Shown: positions 14,805 to 23,534, numbered from the stretch's first letter. The stretch is DNA of 31,713 nucleotides from Candidatus Parcubacteria bacterium (GCA_027310925.1 DAICZX010000028.1:1-31713); one strand, 5' to 3'. Program-made: numbers and translations. The notes: a model not told the origin generated them from the letters alone.

Positions 14805-14921
14805 TAATCCTCTACAGAACCATGACTCGAAGAATCGCGATAAGAGGAACGGGTAAGCGGACATTTCCAGACTCATATTGGCGTCATTGTTGCACTCAAT
14901 TCTGTGTTTTTAAGGAAGACG

Positions 14922-16064
14922 CTACCGAATGGTTGCGTCATATGTCACTGCCGTGGCTGCTTCAAGTTTTTTATGAAACTCGTTTACTTCATTATTGGTG
15001 AGAGTACGTTCAACGCTGCGATACGTAATACGATAGGCATAGCTTACGGCACCCACGCCCAATTTCTTTTCGTTTTGATAGGTATCAATTAGCTTCACTT
15101 CTTCGACCAAATCGCCAGCAATATCGCGTACCAGATCAAAATAATTATTCGGTATGAATTCTTTCCGAACGATAAAAGAGATATCGCGAACAACGGGCGG
15201 ATACTTGCTCACCTCTTTGAAAGCTTGCCCGAGCTTCAACTGTTTCTTGACACGCTCATCACCTGACCATAAAAGCCGGATATCCGGTAGCTCCATTGAG
15301 ATGATGGCGAGTCGCTCAAGACCGAAGCCGAAAGCCCAACCGTTCCATATCGACGAGTCGACGCCAAGGTTATCGAGCACACTCCCTTTCACCACGCCCG
15401 CACCCAACACTTCGACCCATGTGCCGTTACCGTCTTTATCGACTTCCATCTCAAGGGAAGGATCAGTGTACGGGAAGGTGTCCGGGTTGAAGCGATACTT
15501 CACATTCGGACCGAACGCCGCTCTGGCTATATCAGAAAGAACTTTTTTGAGGTCTTCAATGGTGATGATCCCCTTCTCTTTGGGCGCAAGATACCAGCCA
15601 TCAATCTGATGGAATACGTTCATATGCCGTCGATCAATTTCATCCTTTCGGTATACCTTACCGAAGGAGAGCGCCCCGACCGCCTCGCCTGCCACAATTT
15701 TTTTCCGAACGCTCTCTTCTTTAAGCCAGTAGTACCACATCACCGTAGTGTGTGTACGCAACACGTGCGTGTCATTGACAAAATACGAGTCGGATTTTGA
15801 ACGGGCTGGATGGTCCTTAGGGAAGTTGAAAAGATCGAAGACAATGTCCGTACCAATAATTTCAGGTATCTCAATCACATCGTAGTTCTTAAAATCGGGA
15901 ATAGCCTGGATGCGCTGCACGAGCTCATATAGCGGATTATGTGGAGTTCGCGAAAGATCGGGCATCGCCAAATACCGCTTCATTCGCGTTGCCTCTATGT
16001 CCGTTCGTTTCTCCAATTCCTGCTTCAACCGATTTTCTTCGGCCTTCGTTATTTTAATATCCAT
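14922..16064 (-). CDS. pheS: Phenylalanyl-tRNA synthetase, PheS catalytic core fused to FDX-ACB domain
   Basis: A 380-residue class II synthetase that charges tRNA-Phe. Catalytic motifs: VLRTHTTVMWYYWL (motif 2 region, about residues 101-114), VFHQIDGWYL, FPYTDPSLEMEV (about 197-208, Phe binding) and WAFGFGLERLAII (motif 3, about 243-255). From about residue 285 on, the sequence is a ferredoxin-fold anticodon-binding domain (KYPPVVRDISFIV, RITYRSVERTLTNNEVNEF, ending ATIR), a module that normally sits at the end of PheT. So this is a single-chain layout like mitochondrial PheRS. ATG at 16064 is preferred to an upstream TTG; a CATTAT (16071-16076) would make it leaderless. No pheT is in the window. 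Confidence 0.9.
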   Translation of the reverse strand: MDIKITKAEENRLKQELEKRTDIEATRMKRYLAMPDLSRTPHNPLYELVQRIQAIPDFKNYDVIEIPEIIGTDIVFDLFNFPKDHPARSKSDSYFVNDTHVLRTHTTVMWYYWLKEESVRKKIVAGEAVGALSFGKVYRKDEIDRRHMNVFHQIDGWYLAPKEKGIITIEDLKKVLSDIARAAFGPNVKYRFNPDTFPYTDPSLEMEVDKDGNGTWVEVLGAGVVKGSVLDNLGVDSSIWNGWAFGFGLERLAIISMELPDIRLLWSGDERVKKQLKLGQAFKEVSKYPPVVRDISFIVRKEFIPNNYFDLVRDIAGDLVEEVKLIDTYQNEKKLGVGAVSYAYRITYRSVERTLTNNEVNEFHKKLEAATAVTYDATIR

Positions 16065-16122
16065 TACACCATAATGTAACAAAAAAGTAGCTAAAACAAC
16101 AATATTTGCACCAAATTAAAAC

Positions 16123-16701
16123 CTAGATCACTTTGAACTCGTGTAGGACGGACTCGAAACGCGCGATGGTGCGGCGCGTGAGCGATTCGGTGAGGTCGAA
16201 AGAGGAGCCCTCGTGCGCTATCTGATTGCGGACTTTGTGCGCCTCCCAGGCATCCTGGATCGTCTTGAAATGCCCGGGATCGGCGGCTTTCAATTTCTCA
16301 CCGACGCTCTCACCGACGTATCCCTGTCGCGTGAGCATATCGTCGAGCATGATGTCGGCCTCGATAATCGCCTCGCGCCATGCGCTCGGATTCGCGCCTT
16401 CGACAAGCGACTGAATGCGCTCCCAGCGCGGGTGGGCACCTCCAGCCGCCTCTGACGCAACGAGAATGGTGTTGTAATATTTTTCCTCGCGTTCGCGTAG
16501 CTCGAAAAGACGCACTATCGAATAGATAATGACGAAAAGCCCTATGATCGAAATGATATAACCGATTGTGATAACCCATATCCAAATCTGTGCGAGTAGT
16601 GCAGAAAGTTCTGCGGTATTGATCGAAATGCACGCGCCATGGAAGCATTCGTACAATAAGCGAAAAAAATACTCGACATTTATCTGTGTGGCAGCATGCA
16701 T
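16123..16701 (-). CDS. Membrane protein with RX4H (HEPN-like) C-terminal motif
   Basis: A 192-residue protein. One or two hydrophobic segments (about residues 38-64, WIWVITIGYIISIIGLFVII) anchor it, followed by a charged helix (LFELREREEKYY) and a soluble helical domain. Near the end is WEAHKVRNQIAHEG with R158 and H163 as R-x4-H, the core motif of HEPN domains, set as in many RN-x-x-AH proteins. HEPN domains are often RNases or nucleotide-binding modules; activity here is not shown. It follows gatA by 26 bp but has its own TATACT (16712-16717) a few bases upstream of the ATG. I do not recognise a named family. Confidence 0.65.
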   Translation of the reverse strand: MHAATQINVEYFFRLLYECFHGACISINTAELSALLAQIWIWVITIGYIISIIGLFVIIYSIVRLFELREREEKYYNTILVASEAAGGAHPRWERIQSLVEGANPSAWREAIIEADIMLDDMLTRQGYVGESVGEKLKAADPGHFKTIQDAWEAHKVRNQIAHEGSSFDLTESLTRRTIARFESVLHEFKVI

Positions 16702-16727
16702 CGCATTTACTAGTATAGCGAAAAATA

Positions 16728-18161
16728 CTAGACGTTATTTGCCTTCTCCACTGCGCTGCCAATTGCAAAAAGAACGTCTTCTGCCTGATGCGGCGCTGTA
16801 AAATGGATACCGACGGGAAGCGACACTCCCGCTCGATTGACGTAACCCATCGGAACAGAAATCGCCGGCATGCCGGTAAGATTCGCGGTCACTGTGAAAA
16901 TGTCTCCGAGATACATTGAGAGCGGATCACTTTTCTCACCAAAGGTAAATGCGGGGGAAGGCGTCGTCGGGAAAACGACGACATCAACTTCTTCGAAGGC
17001 TGTGGAATACTCGCGACGTAGCACGGTGCGCATAGCATCCGCTCGGCGGTAATAGGCATCAATATAACCCGATGAGAGTACGAAGGTACCGAGTAGAATG
17101 CGACGGCGCGGCTCCTCCCCGAATCCCTTAGTGCGCGAAAGAATATAATCATCGAGCAGGGTTTCCCCGCGCTCCGCAAGTCCATAACGGATACCATCGA
17201 GTCGCGCAAGATTGGTCGAAACCTCAGCGGGCATAATGACGTAATACGCGGCGAGTGCGTGTGCGCTCATCGGCAGCTTGATATCAACGAGAACATGTCC
17301 GGCGCGCACGAGTCCGTCGAGTGAGGCATCAAACACGGCGCGCACGTCCGCATCAATGCCATCTCCGAGAAGATGCCTCGGCACGCCAATGCGCAGACTC
17401 TTTGAGACCGAATGCGCAGGATAGAGGTTATCTGGAATCGTCGTCGAATCCATTATGTCTTTGCCGCGAATCGTTTCATAAAGTATGCGGGCGTCTTCCA
17501 CGGTAGCGGTCAAAGGACCGATCTGATCAAGTGACGAGCCCATCGCTATAAGCCCCGAACGAGAAACGGCACCGTAGGTTGGCTTCAATCCAACGATACC
17601 GGTATATGCCGCCGGCTGACGTATAGAGCCGCCGGTATCAGAGCCGAGAGCGGCAAGCGCGAGGTGCGCGGCAAGCGCGACTGCGGAACCGCCGGAAGAG
17701 CCGCCGGGTACCCGCCCCGCGTCATATGGATTTACTGAGGGGCCGAAGGCAGAATTCTCCGTCGAAGAGCCCATGGCAAACTCATCCATATTGGTACGCC
17801 CGACGAAGATCGCACCGGCATCTTTCAATTTCTTCACAACCGTCGCGTCGTAGGTTGCCCGGTAATGCTCAAGCACCTTCGATGCCGCACTTGCCACCTT
17901 TCCTTCGAGCAAAATATTATCCTTGAGTGCAAGCGGAATGCCGCAGAGTAGAGGTGCTTTTGCGCCTTCGGTATCGATGCGTTTCTGCGCGGCACGTAGT
18001 GCTGCATCATCGGTATCGAAAACCTCAAGAAACGCATTGAGTTCTTTGTTACGCACATGTGCCTCGTTGACGCACGCGTCCCAAAGTTCGCGCACGGAAC
18101 ATTCACGCGTACGCAACGCGCGGGCCGCCTCAACCATCGTCATCTCATTCAATTTAGTCAT
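16728..18161 (-). CDS. gatA: Asp-tRNA(Asn)/Glu-tRNA(Gln) amidotransferase subunit A
   Basis: A 477-residue amidase-signature enzyme. It releases ammonia from glutamine for conversion of Glu-tRNA-Gln (and Asp-tRNA-Asn) to the amidated forms. The Lys-Ser-Ser triad is complete: K80 (LALKDN), S155 (GGSSGGSA) and S179 (GSDTGGSIRQPAA). Length is normal (about 480). It overlaps the end of gatC by 8 nt, so the two subunits are translationally coupled. gatB is not in the window; in many genomes it lies apart. The presence of GatCA implies indirect Gln- and/or Asn-tRNA synthesis. Confidence 0.96.
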   Translation of the reverse strand: MTKLNEMTMVEAARALRTRECSVRELWDACVNEAHVRNKELNAFLEVFDTDDAALRAAQKRIDTEGAKAPLLCGIPLALKDNILLEGKVASAASKVLEHYRATYDATVVKKLKDAGAIFVGRTNMDEFAMGSSTENSAFGPSVNPYDAGRVPGGSSGGSAVALAAHLALAALGSDTGGSIRQPAAYTGIVGLKPTYGAVSRSGLIAMGSSLDQIGPLTATVEDARILYETIRGKDIMDSTTIPDNLYPAHSVSKSLRIGVPRHLLGDGIDADVRAVFDASLDGLVRAGHVLVDIKLPMSAHALAAYYVIMPAEVSTNLARLDGIRYGLAERGETLLDDYILSRTKGFGEEPRRRILLGTFVLSSGYIDAYYRRADAMRTVLRREYSTAFEEVDVVVFPTTPSPAFTFGEKSDPLSMYLGDIFTVTANLTGMPAISVPMGYVNRAGVSLPVGIHFTAPHQAEDVLFAIGSAVEKANNV

Positions 18162-18447
18162 GAGAAATAATCTGCTTCACCGAGAGTGCATCTCCGTCAT
18201 GCGCAGGAAATTGTTCAGTAAGTTTTGCGGTATACGCACCGGACACGTGCGGTTCGCCATCCTCACGCATGACGTTGCGTAAGAGAGGTTTCTCTTCATG
18301 GACATCCTGTGGGAGGTCGAGCTGTGTAAGCTGCCCGACATACGCGAGTATTGCATCGAATTCTTTAGTGAACTTCTCAAGCTCTGCGTCTTCAACCTTA
18401 ATACGCGCAAGTGCCGCGAGCTTTTTTACTTCCGCTGCTGTCGCCAT
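18154..18447 (-). CDS. gatC: Asp/Glu-tRNA amidotransferase subunit C
   Basis: A 97-residue small subunit that wraps around GatA and GatB and stabilises the complex. The N-terminus VKKLAALARIKVEDAELEKF is the family signature (KLAxLARL-x-x-x-E-E), and the C-terminal LRNVMREDGE resembles the family R-x-D end. It starts 12 bp after the ligA stop with no clear Shine-Dalgarno sequence, and its last 8 nt overlap gatA. The ligA-gatC-gatA order makes one transcription unit. Confidence 0.93.
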   Translation of the reverse strand: MATAAEVKKLAALARIKVEDAELEKFTKEFDAILAYVGQLTQLDLPQDVHEEKPLLRNVMREDGEPHVSGAYTAKLTEQFPAHDGDALSVKQIISHD

Positions 18448-18459
18448 GGAGGCACTCTA

Positions 18460-20454
18460 TCACGATCCGAGCTTCTTAAGGAAGTCGGCTTCATCAATGA
18501 CGAGGACGCCGAGTCGGTTTGCTTCTGTAAATTTTGAACCGGGTTCCTCTCCCGCAACAACAAAAGAAGTTTTTACGGAGACAGAACTGGAGACTTTTCC
18601 ACCGGCCTGACGCACTCTTGCCACGGCATCTTCACGCGAAAGATTCGGTAATGTGCCCGTTATGACTACCGTCTGCCCGGTCAAGGACCCTCTCGAGGGT
18701 GTGGAGATCTTTTTGATCGTGATGTACTTCCTAAGTCGCGCAAGAAGCGCGCGATTATTCACATCTTGAAACCACTCGGCGACCGAATTTCCGATAATCG
18801 GACCAATTCCTGGTATGCTCGAGAGCGATTCTCCGCTCGCACGGCTAAGCGCAGTAAGTGTTCCGAAGTGCGCAGCAAGAAGAGAGGAAATTTCTTCGCC
18901 TACATGTGGGATACTAAGGCCGACCAGAAAACGATCGAGTGATGTTTTTCTGGCATATTTGATCGCCGTCACGAGATTCGCTGCTTTTGTTTCTTCGAAA
19001 CCTTCGAGTTCGAGCAATTCTTCCTTTGTTAATTCGAAAAGGTCATCGAAATCGGAAATGAGGCCACGTTCCACGAGAAGTCGTATCGTCTCACGGCCGC
19101 ATCCGTCGATGTCAAGCGCATGCTTGCCGGCGAAGTGAATTAACTTGCGCGCCTGCTGCTCGAAGGAACCAGCTCTTCTGCACCGATGCGCCGCCTCTCC
19201 TGGTACACGTTCAATTCCGCCATCACCTCCACACAGCGTCGAATGGGTTGGGAAATTCCATATATCTGCTCCTTTCGGTCGAAGCTCTTTCATGACTGAG
19301 ACAATTTCTGGAATAATGTCACCCGCTTTTTGCAGAATCACCGTATCGCCAATACGAATGTCCTTTTCTTTTATGAAGTCTTCGTTGTGAAGCGTTGCGC
19401 GTGCAACGGTCGTTCCGGCAACCGCAACCGGACGCAGATGTGCGACTGGCGTAAGCTTCCCCGTACGCCCAACCTGAAGGGTAATGTCCTCGATAACCGT
19501 CTCAACCTGTTCTGGCGGGAATTTATACGCGATGGCAAAACGTGGCGCTTTGCCGGTGTAGCCGAGTGTCTCCTGTTCTGTATGTGATTCGACCTTCAGC
19601 ACAATGCCGTCAATCTGGTAATCGACCTTTTCTCGTGCGCTTCCCCGCCATGTCCGCCAATATGAGAAAACCTCCTCGAGGGAATCGGCATGACGATGTT
19701 CTGAATTGACGGGAAGACCAAGTTCCATGAGATATGCGAGCTCTTCACTTTGCGTCGGAGGGAATATTTCTGATGTTGCAGCAACATCGTACACAAACGC
19801 ACCGAGAGGACGCATCGCCGCAATCTTCGGATCAAGCTGACGAATAGAACCCGCCGCGGCGTTGCGCGGATTCGCAAATTCAGGCTCGCCACGTACCTTT
19901 CGGACGGCGTTTAGCCGCGAGAAGCCGGAACGCGCAAAATACACCTCACCTTCGGCCGTGAGGTCGACGGGACGTCCGAGACGCTCCGGCACTTCGCGAA
20001 TCGTACGGACATTGTGGGTGACATCTTCGCCGGTAATGCCATCGCCACGCGTTGCGGCACGTACAAGTAAGCCCTTTTCATAGGTAAGGACAATTTTAAG
20101 CCCATCGATTTTGAGTTCAAGATCGTAGCTCGGCGTACCCTCAACCATCTTACGAACACGTTTATCAAACGCGCGTACCTCCTCTTCTGAAAAAGCATCG
20201 TTGAAAGACCATTGTGGCACCGAGTGCTTGACTTTTTTAAGGAACGGCAGCGGCTCACCTATGACGCGCCGGGTAACTGAATCTGTTTGTATGAGTTCTG
20301 GATACCGCCTCTCAATCTCGCGTAACTCGCTATGCAGTGCGTCATAGACGCCATCCGGAAGTTCCGGTGCATCTAGTGTGTAGTATCGGTGGGCATGGTA
20401 CGCGAGTAATTCGCGAAGTTTTGCCGCACGTTCCTCCGCTTTTTTGGAAGCCAT
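18460..20454 (-). CDS. ligA: NAD-dependent DNA ligase
   Basis: A 664-residue ligase that seals nicks in replication and repair using NAD. Domains in order: Ia (1-70), adenylation domain with nucleophile K115 (LELKIDG) and ATRGDG, OB fold (about 315-395), zinc finger, helix-hairpin-helix (about 455-580) and BRCT (about 590-664, LTGQTVVITGTLPNLSREDA). The zinc finger is degenerate: of four expected Cys only C408 and C425 remain; S405 and S430 occupy the other positions (THSTLCGG and HRCRRAGSFEQQ). Everything else looks functional. Its extended -10 (TGATATAAT, TATAAT at 20467-20472) is about 7 nt from a 6-nt leader ATG and lies over the stop codon of the pilin gene. Confidence 0.95.
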   Translation of the reverse strand: MASKKAEERAAKLRELLAYHAHRYYTLDAPELPDGVYDALHSELREIERRYPELIQTDSVTRRVIGEPLPFLKKVKHSVPQWSFNDAFSEEEVRAFDKRVRKMVEGTPSYDLELKIDGLKIVLTYEKGLLVRAATRGDGITGEDVTHNVRTIREVPERLGRPVDLTAEGEVYFARSGFSRLNAVRKVRGEPEFANPRNAAAGSIRQLDPKIAAMRPLGAFVYDVAATSEIFPPTQSEELAYLMELGLPVNSEHRHADSLEEVFSYWRTWRGSAREKVDYQIDGIVLKVESHTEQETLGYTGKAPRFAIAYKFPPEQVETVIEDITLQVGRTGKLTPVAHLRPVAVAGTTVARATLHNEDFIKEKDIRIGDTVILQKAGDIIPEIVSVMKELRPKGADIWNFPTHSTLCGGDGGIERVPGEAAHRCRRAGSFEQQARKLIHFAGKHALDIDGCGRETIRLLVERGLISDFDDLFELTKEELLELEGFEETKAANLVTAIKYARKTSLDRFLVGLSIPHVGEEISSLLAAHFGTLTALSRASGESLSSIPGIGPIIGNSVAEWFQDVNNRALLARLRKYITIKKISTPSRGSLTGQTVVITGTLPNLSREDAVARVRQAGGKVSSSVSVKTSFVVAGEEPGSKFTEANRLGVLVIDEADFLKKLGS

Positions 20455-20461
20455 ATGCTCA

Positions 20462-20482
20462 CCACTATTATATCAATAGTGG
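20462..20482 (-). promoter_or_regulatory. ligA extended -10 inside a palindrome overlapping the pilX-like stop
   Basis: Inverted repeat CCACTATT (20462-20469), loop ATATC, AATAGTGG (20475-20482). The minus strand reads TGATATAAT across it (TATAAT 20467-20472). The TGA stop of the upstream pilin gene (20473-20475) is in the same palindrome. It may serve as a weak terminator, an operator, or both. Confidence 0.55.
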
Positions 20483-20985
20483 GAATCGAGACCACTTGAC
20501 ACAAAATTTACGCCATTTGAATTCGTCACCGTATTACAAGCTACGTTGTAGCCCTGCGAGAAAATATAGGTGGTTATACCATTCGGCAAAGCCGTAGCAT
20601 ATTTATAAATTGTGACATCAGCGCAGCGCGGATTACCTGTGTTGTTATCTAACAAGAAACGATACGTGAGTTCCCAATATGATAGGTTTTCCGCAACTAT
20701 TGACGAGCTAACCGGTGGAGCACCATCACACTCTACTGATGGCTGCGATGGTGGCGGATTTGGTGGTTGGTAGGCGAAAGAGTTCTCACGTTGGTCATAA
20801 TATAGGATGCACTCAAGTGCGGCGTCGGCCGCATAGAACGCATATTGCGACTCTACGCCTGTAGAAGCGAGTGTCTCCTGCTTATAACCGAGCGAACCAA
20901 GCGCAACGCCAAGACTGAGCATAACCGCCATAAAGATAACGGCGATGAGGAGCGCGAATCCCTGTTGTGTTTTTCTTATTGCCAT
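20473..20985 (-). CDS. Minor pilin-like protein, PilX-type
   Basis: A 170-residue protein from ATG 20985. The N-terminus QQGFALLIAVIFMAVMLSLG is a prepilin-like helix with the G-F-A-L-L variant typical of PilX/GspK-type minor pilins (no Glu at position 5). A proline-rich linker (PPNPPPSQPS, about 76-85) and a Cys-containing globular region follow. PilX-like minor pilins join the tip complex that primes pilus assembly. It overlaps the PilV-like gene by 10 nt and is the last gene of the pilD-minor pilin operon. Confidence 0.8.
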   Translation of the reverse strand: MAIRKTQQGFALLIAVIFMAVMLSLGVALGSLGYKQETLASTGVESQYAFYAADAALECILYYDQRENSFAYQPPNPPPSQPSVECDGAPPVSSSIVAENLSYWELTYRFLLDNNTGNPRCADVTIYKYATALPNGITTYIFSQGYNVACNTVTNSNGVNFVSSGLDSHY

Positions 20986-21605
20986 GGCGTCAAGTGATCG
21001 GTAACCGTTACCGTGTATGTATTGTTGTGGAAATTCCATGTGACGATCGATTGTATTAGAATTTCAACCGGATTTCCATTTGTGTCAAGAGGCACACCAG
21101 ATATGCTTTCGGCTTGGAATGTGCGCGTGAATGGTGTTAGCGTCCCCGATAAATTAGTAGTTGAATAAATGCCAGAAGATGGGTCAAGATAAAGTGGGCT
21201 GCAATTCTCCGCACTGGTGTTACATTGGTTAAGAGCAACGCTCATCGACTGACTCGGACTGGCGTCGAGTGTGCAAGTTTTATTGGGGCTCTGATTAAAA
21301 CACTTACTAATGGACCATGGGTTGCTTGGACCATTGTTGCCCTTGAGAAAGTTGTTCCAACCATCAAGCGGAGCGTACTGAGAGGTGCCCAGGTCTATCG
21401 CATACGCGCTTAGGTATGCATCGTCACGCATCGTACGTACGTACTCGATTCCCTCTTGTGCGAGATATGAGGCGGTGATTTGATCGTTCGAGAGCTCGGC
21501 TGCAACAATGGCGCTATTTGCAGTATACATTGGTCCTACGATCGCAAGCGCGACGATCGCTATTGCAACCATGGCTTCGATAAGGGTAAATCCTTTTGTA
21601 TTCAT
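20976..21605 (-). CDS. Minor pilin-like protein, PilV-type
   Basis: A 209-residue type IV prepilin: MNTKGFTLIEAMVAIAIVAL carries the cleavage site after Gly and the N-methylated Phe with Glu at +5. The region LAQEGIEYVRTMRDDAYLSA is typical of PilV/GspI-like CPR pilins. Several Cys residues (about 110-150) may form disulfides. The ATG at 21605 gives a 4-nt ATGA overlap with the preceding PilW-like gene; the ATG 18 nt upstream would add a leader peptide longer than usual. Confidence 0.85.
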   Translation of the reverse strand: MNTKGFTLIEAMVAIAIVALAIVGPMYTANSAIVAAELSNDQITASYLAQEGIEYVRTMRDDAYLSAYAIDLGTSQYAPLDGWNNFLKGNNGPSNPWSISKCFNQSPNKTCTLDASPSQSMSVALNQCNTSAENCSPLYLDPSSGIYSTTNLSGTLTPFTRTFQAESISGVPLDTNGNPVEILIQSIVTWNFHNNTYTVTVTDHLTPWQ

Positions 21606-22150
21606 ATATCGGAACCGCGCCATGCTGCGCTTGACTCAATGTTAAAATGTTGCGGGATGCTCCCTGGACCAGCGGAGACCGTTCCGGAGACAATAATCGT
21701 AACGTAAGGCTGAAGTATGTCCCCACTTTGGTTGTATGACTCGACGCCAGACGCATAAAAATTAAGTCGAGTAATATCCACCGAGGGATCAGTGAGAGAA
21801 ATTGGCGAACCGCTATTTATTGTTTCTTGTATTGATCCGTTTGCGGTGTTGGTTGGTTGATTAAAAGTATACGTAACCGACTGATTGGTTGCGTCTGTGA
21901 ATGTGAAGCTCGAGCTCTGACAGAGTGCCTGTGACCCGCCACAATAATTTGAGCCGGAACGAATGTTACGCGTCATGCTCCCAAGCGCGAAGGAGACGTT
22001 GTCGATCCCGGTTGCAATAGCTTGGGCCCGTTGGCTAATATGGATCATTATAAGATAAGCACTTGCGGCTATCGTCATAACAGACGCGAATAATCCAATT
22101 GCAACCATAAGTTCGATGAGTGTAAATCCTTTTGTCATATCGTTTTTCAT
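21602..22150 (-). CDS. Minor pilin-like protein, PilW-type
   Basis: A 182-residue type IV prepilin with MKNDMTKGFTLIELMVAIGL at the start: short basic leader, processing site, +5 Glu and hydrophobic helix. The middle has VSFALGSMTRNIRSGSNYCG, the pattern of PilW/GspJ-like minor pilins (L-x-x-m-x-R-x-I-R). The ATG at 22150 makes a 4-nt ATGA overlap with the GspH-like gene. It probably acts with the neighbouring minor pilins in a tip complex. Confidence 0.85.
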   Translation of the reverse strand: MKNDMTKGFTLIELMVAIGLFASVMTIAASAYLIMIHISQRAQAIATGIDNVSFALGSMTRNIRSGSNYCGGSQALCQSSSFTFTDATNQSVTYTFNQPTNTANGSIQETINSGSPISLTDPSVDITRLNFYASGVESYNQSGDILQPYVTIIVSGTVSAGPGSIPQHFNIESSAAWRGSDI

Positions 22151-22800
22151 GATGGGCATGGAGAATTATCCACGTTTATTTCCCCCAATGTGTCGATCAA
22201 AACAGCACGAACTCCACCTTGGGGTGAAATAACAGCAATACACGCTTTCGTGTAAGGCGAGGAGGGAGGGGGTACAGATCCGTTACTGCTAATTATGGCA
22301 TCTCCATTTGGTCGCGAAAATACAACATCAAGTGTTAACTGGCCGCAAGTCCAAGACGAATTTTTCTGGACACAGAGATCATTTATCGTGATGCCGTTCT
22401 CAAGCGTGTAAGGATTTACCAGCGTATCTTTACCTGCAGTGTAAACACAATCACCGTAAATAGTGTCAGGACTATCAAGAACACTTCCCGGTGGATGACA
22501 AGAACCTCCCGACCCTGTATATGTATCCGCAAAGATGAGAAAAGAATTTTGCTCCCCTATATCAAAGTGAACGCCATATCCAACGTTCTCGATACTATTA
22601 TTATTAGAATGACCACCGAGTCCAAAGTTTTCTGCAGAACGTGTCGCAAGCGCAATATCATATGCTGTATTCGCAAGAATAACGGTCTTATTAAAAGAAG
22701 CCTGACTGGTAATCGTAATTGCCGTCACGACGAGAATAATTGCCGTCACGACCAAAAGTTCTATTAGTGTAAAGCCACGATGAGTGTGAATAGATTCCAT
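22147..22800 (-). CDS. Minor pilin-like protein, GspH/FimT-type
   Basis: A 217-residue type IV prepilin: THRGFTLIELLVVTAIILVV at the N-terminus, followed by a helix and YDIALATRSAENFGLGG, then a beta-rich domain with Cys pairs and a C-terminal GGVRAVLIDTLGEINVD strand. This is the GspH/FimT pattern. The gene starts inside the 3' end of pilD (37-nt overlap), an unusually long but believable overlap in this operon. Confidence 0.85.
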   Translation of the reverse strand: MESIHTHRGFTLIELLVVTAIILVVTAITITSQASFNKTVILANTAYDIALATRSAENFGLGGHSNNNSIENVGYGVHFDIGEQNSFLIFADTYTGSGGSCHPPGSVLDSPDTIYGDCVYTAGKDTLVNPYTLENGITINDLCVQKNSSWTCGQLTLDVVFSRPNGDAIISSNGSVPPPSSPYTKACIAVISPQGGVRAVLIDTLGEINVDNSPCPS

Positions 22801-23528
22801 TGGGTAAAGTACGCGAGAAGGAAACCGGCGGCCAGGAATGGCGCAAACGGAACCTCAACTCCCATTCTAGAGCCACGAGGCCTCCGCGCCAATATGATTA
22901 TCCCAATAACTGCGCCAGTCCAAAATGAAAAAACAAATCCAGTCAATGCTGCTGAGCCAGTAAGGAGAGCGCACCCGAACGCAAACGGCGCGTCAGCGAG
23001 TCCCATGGCACGACCGCGCGAGAGGAGGTGGATTAGTGCGAGAGATGCCGCAATAAGCAACGCAGTGGGGATTGTCCCCCAAAAGGCGGCCGGTGACGGC
23101 GAAGCTATGAAACCCGTCACCGCGGCCGTGAGTACGAATACCACAAGAAACCAGGGGGGTAGTATTTGGTGCGCAAGGTCATACAGGACAAGCGCGAGCA
23201 TTATTGATAGTGAGAGCAACGTGAGTGGCAATACGCTAACGAGACCGATCTTAAGATATGCGAGAACGAAGAGTCCGCCGAAACTCATTTCGCTTAACGG
23301 CGCAATAAATGAGATGCGTGTACCGCAGCATTGCGCACGACCTCTCGAAACAAAATACGATAGGACGGGGATGAGTGAGGCCGGCCGAAGCGTCTCGTTG
23401 CAGGCATCACAATGCGAACGACCCGAAAGAGAACTCTGGCCAGTGTTAAGACGCGCAACAAGCACGCCTATAAAACTCGCGATGATAGCGCCGAACGCGA
23501 ACAATGTCGCGACCGAGAGAATAAACAT
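22764..23528 (-). CDS. pilD: Prepilin peptidase / N-methyltransferase
   Basis: A 254-residue membrane enzyme that cuts prepilin leaders and methylates the new N-terminus. The cytoplasmic Cys region is HCDACNETLRPASLIPVLSY followed by GRAQCCG, so one of the usual four Cys is shifted or lost. Peptidase aspartates lie in LVLYDLAHQILPPW and GLADAPFAFG (family Y-D and G-D/A-D). ATG at 23528 is chosen: an extended -10 (TGTTATAAT) puts the transcription start on this ATG. An ATG 24 nt upstream lies over that promoter. First gene of the minor-pilin operon. Confidence 0.92.
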   Translation of the reverse strand: MFILSVATLFAFGAIIASFIGVLVARLNTGQSSLSGRSHCDACNETLRPASLIPVLSYFVSRGRAQCCGTRISFIAPLSEMSFGGLFVLAYLKIGLVSVLPLTLLSLSIMLALVLYDLAHQILPPWFLVVFVLTAAVTGFIASPSPAAFWGTIPTALLIAASLALIHLLSRGRAMGLADAPFAFGCALLTGSAALTGFVFSFWTGAVIGIIILARRPRGSRMGVEVPFAPFLAAGFLLAYFTQWNLFTLIVALH

Positions 23529-23534
23529 GCATGT

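Noticed and set aside
14479..14900. tmRNA (ssrA) on the minus strand
   Set aside because: The tRNA-like 3' end first suggested tmRNA, but no tag-reading frame or tmRNA 5' half fits. A tRNA-fMet with a group I intron explains both ends.
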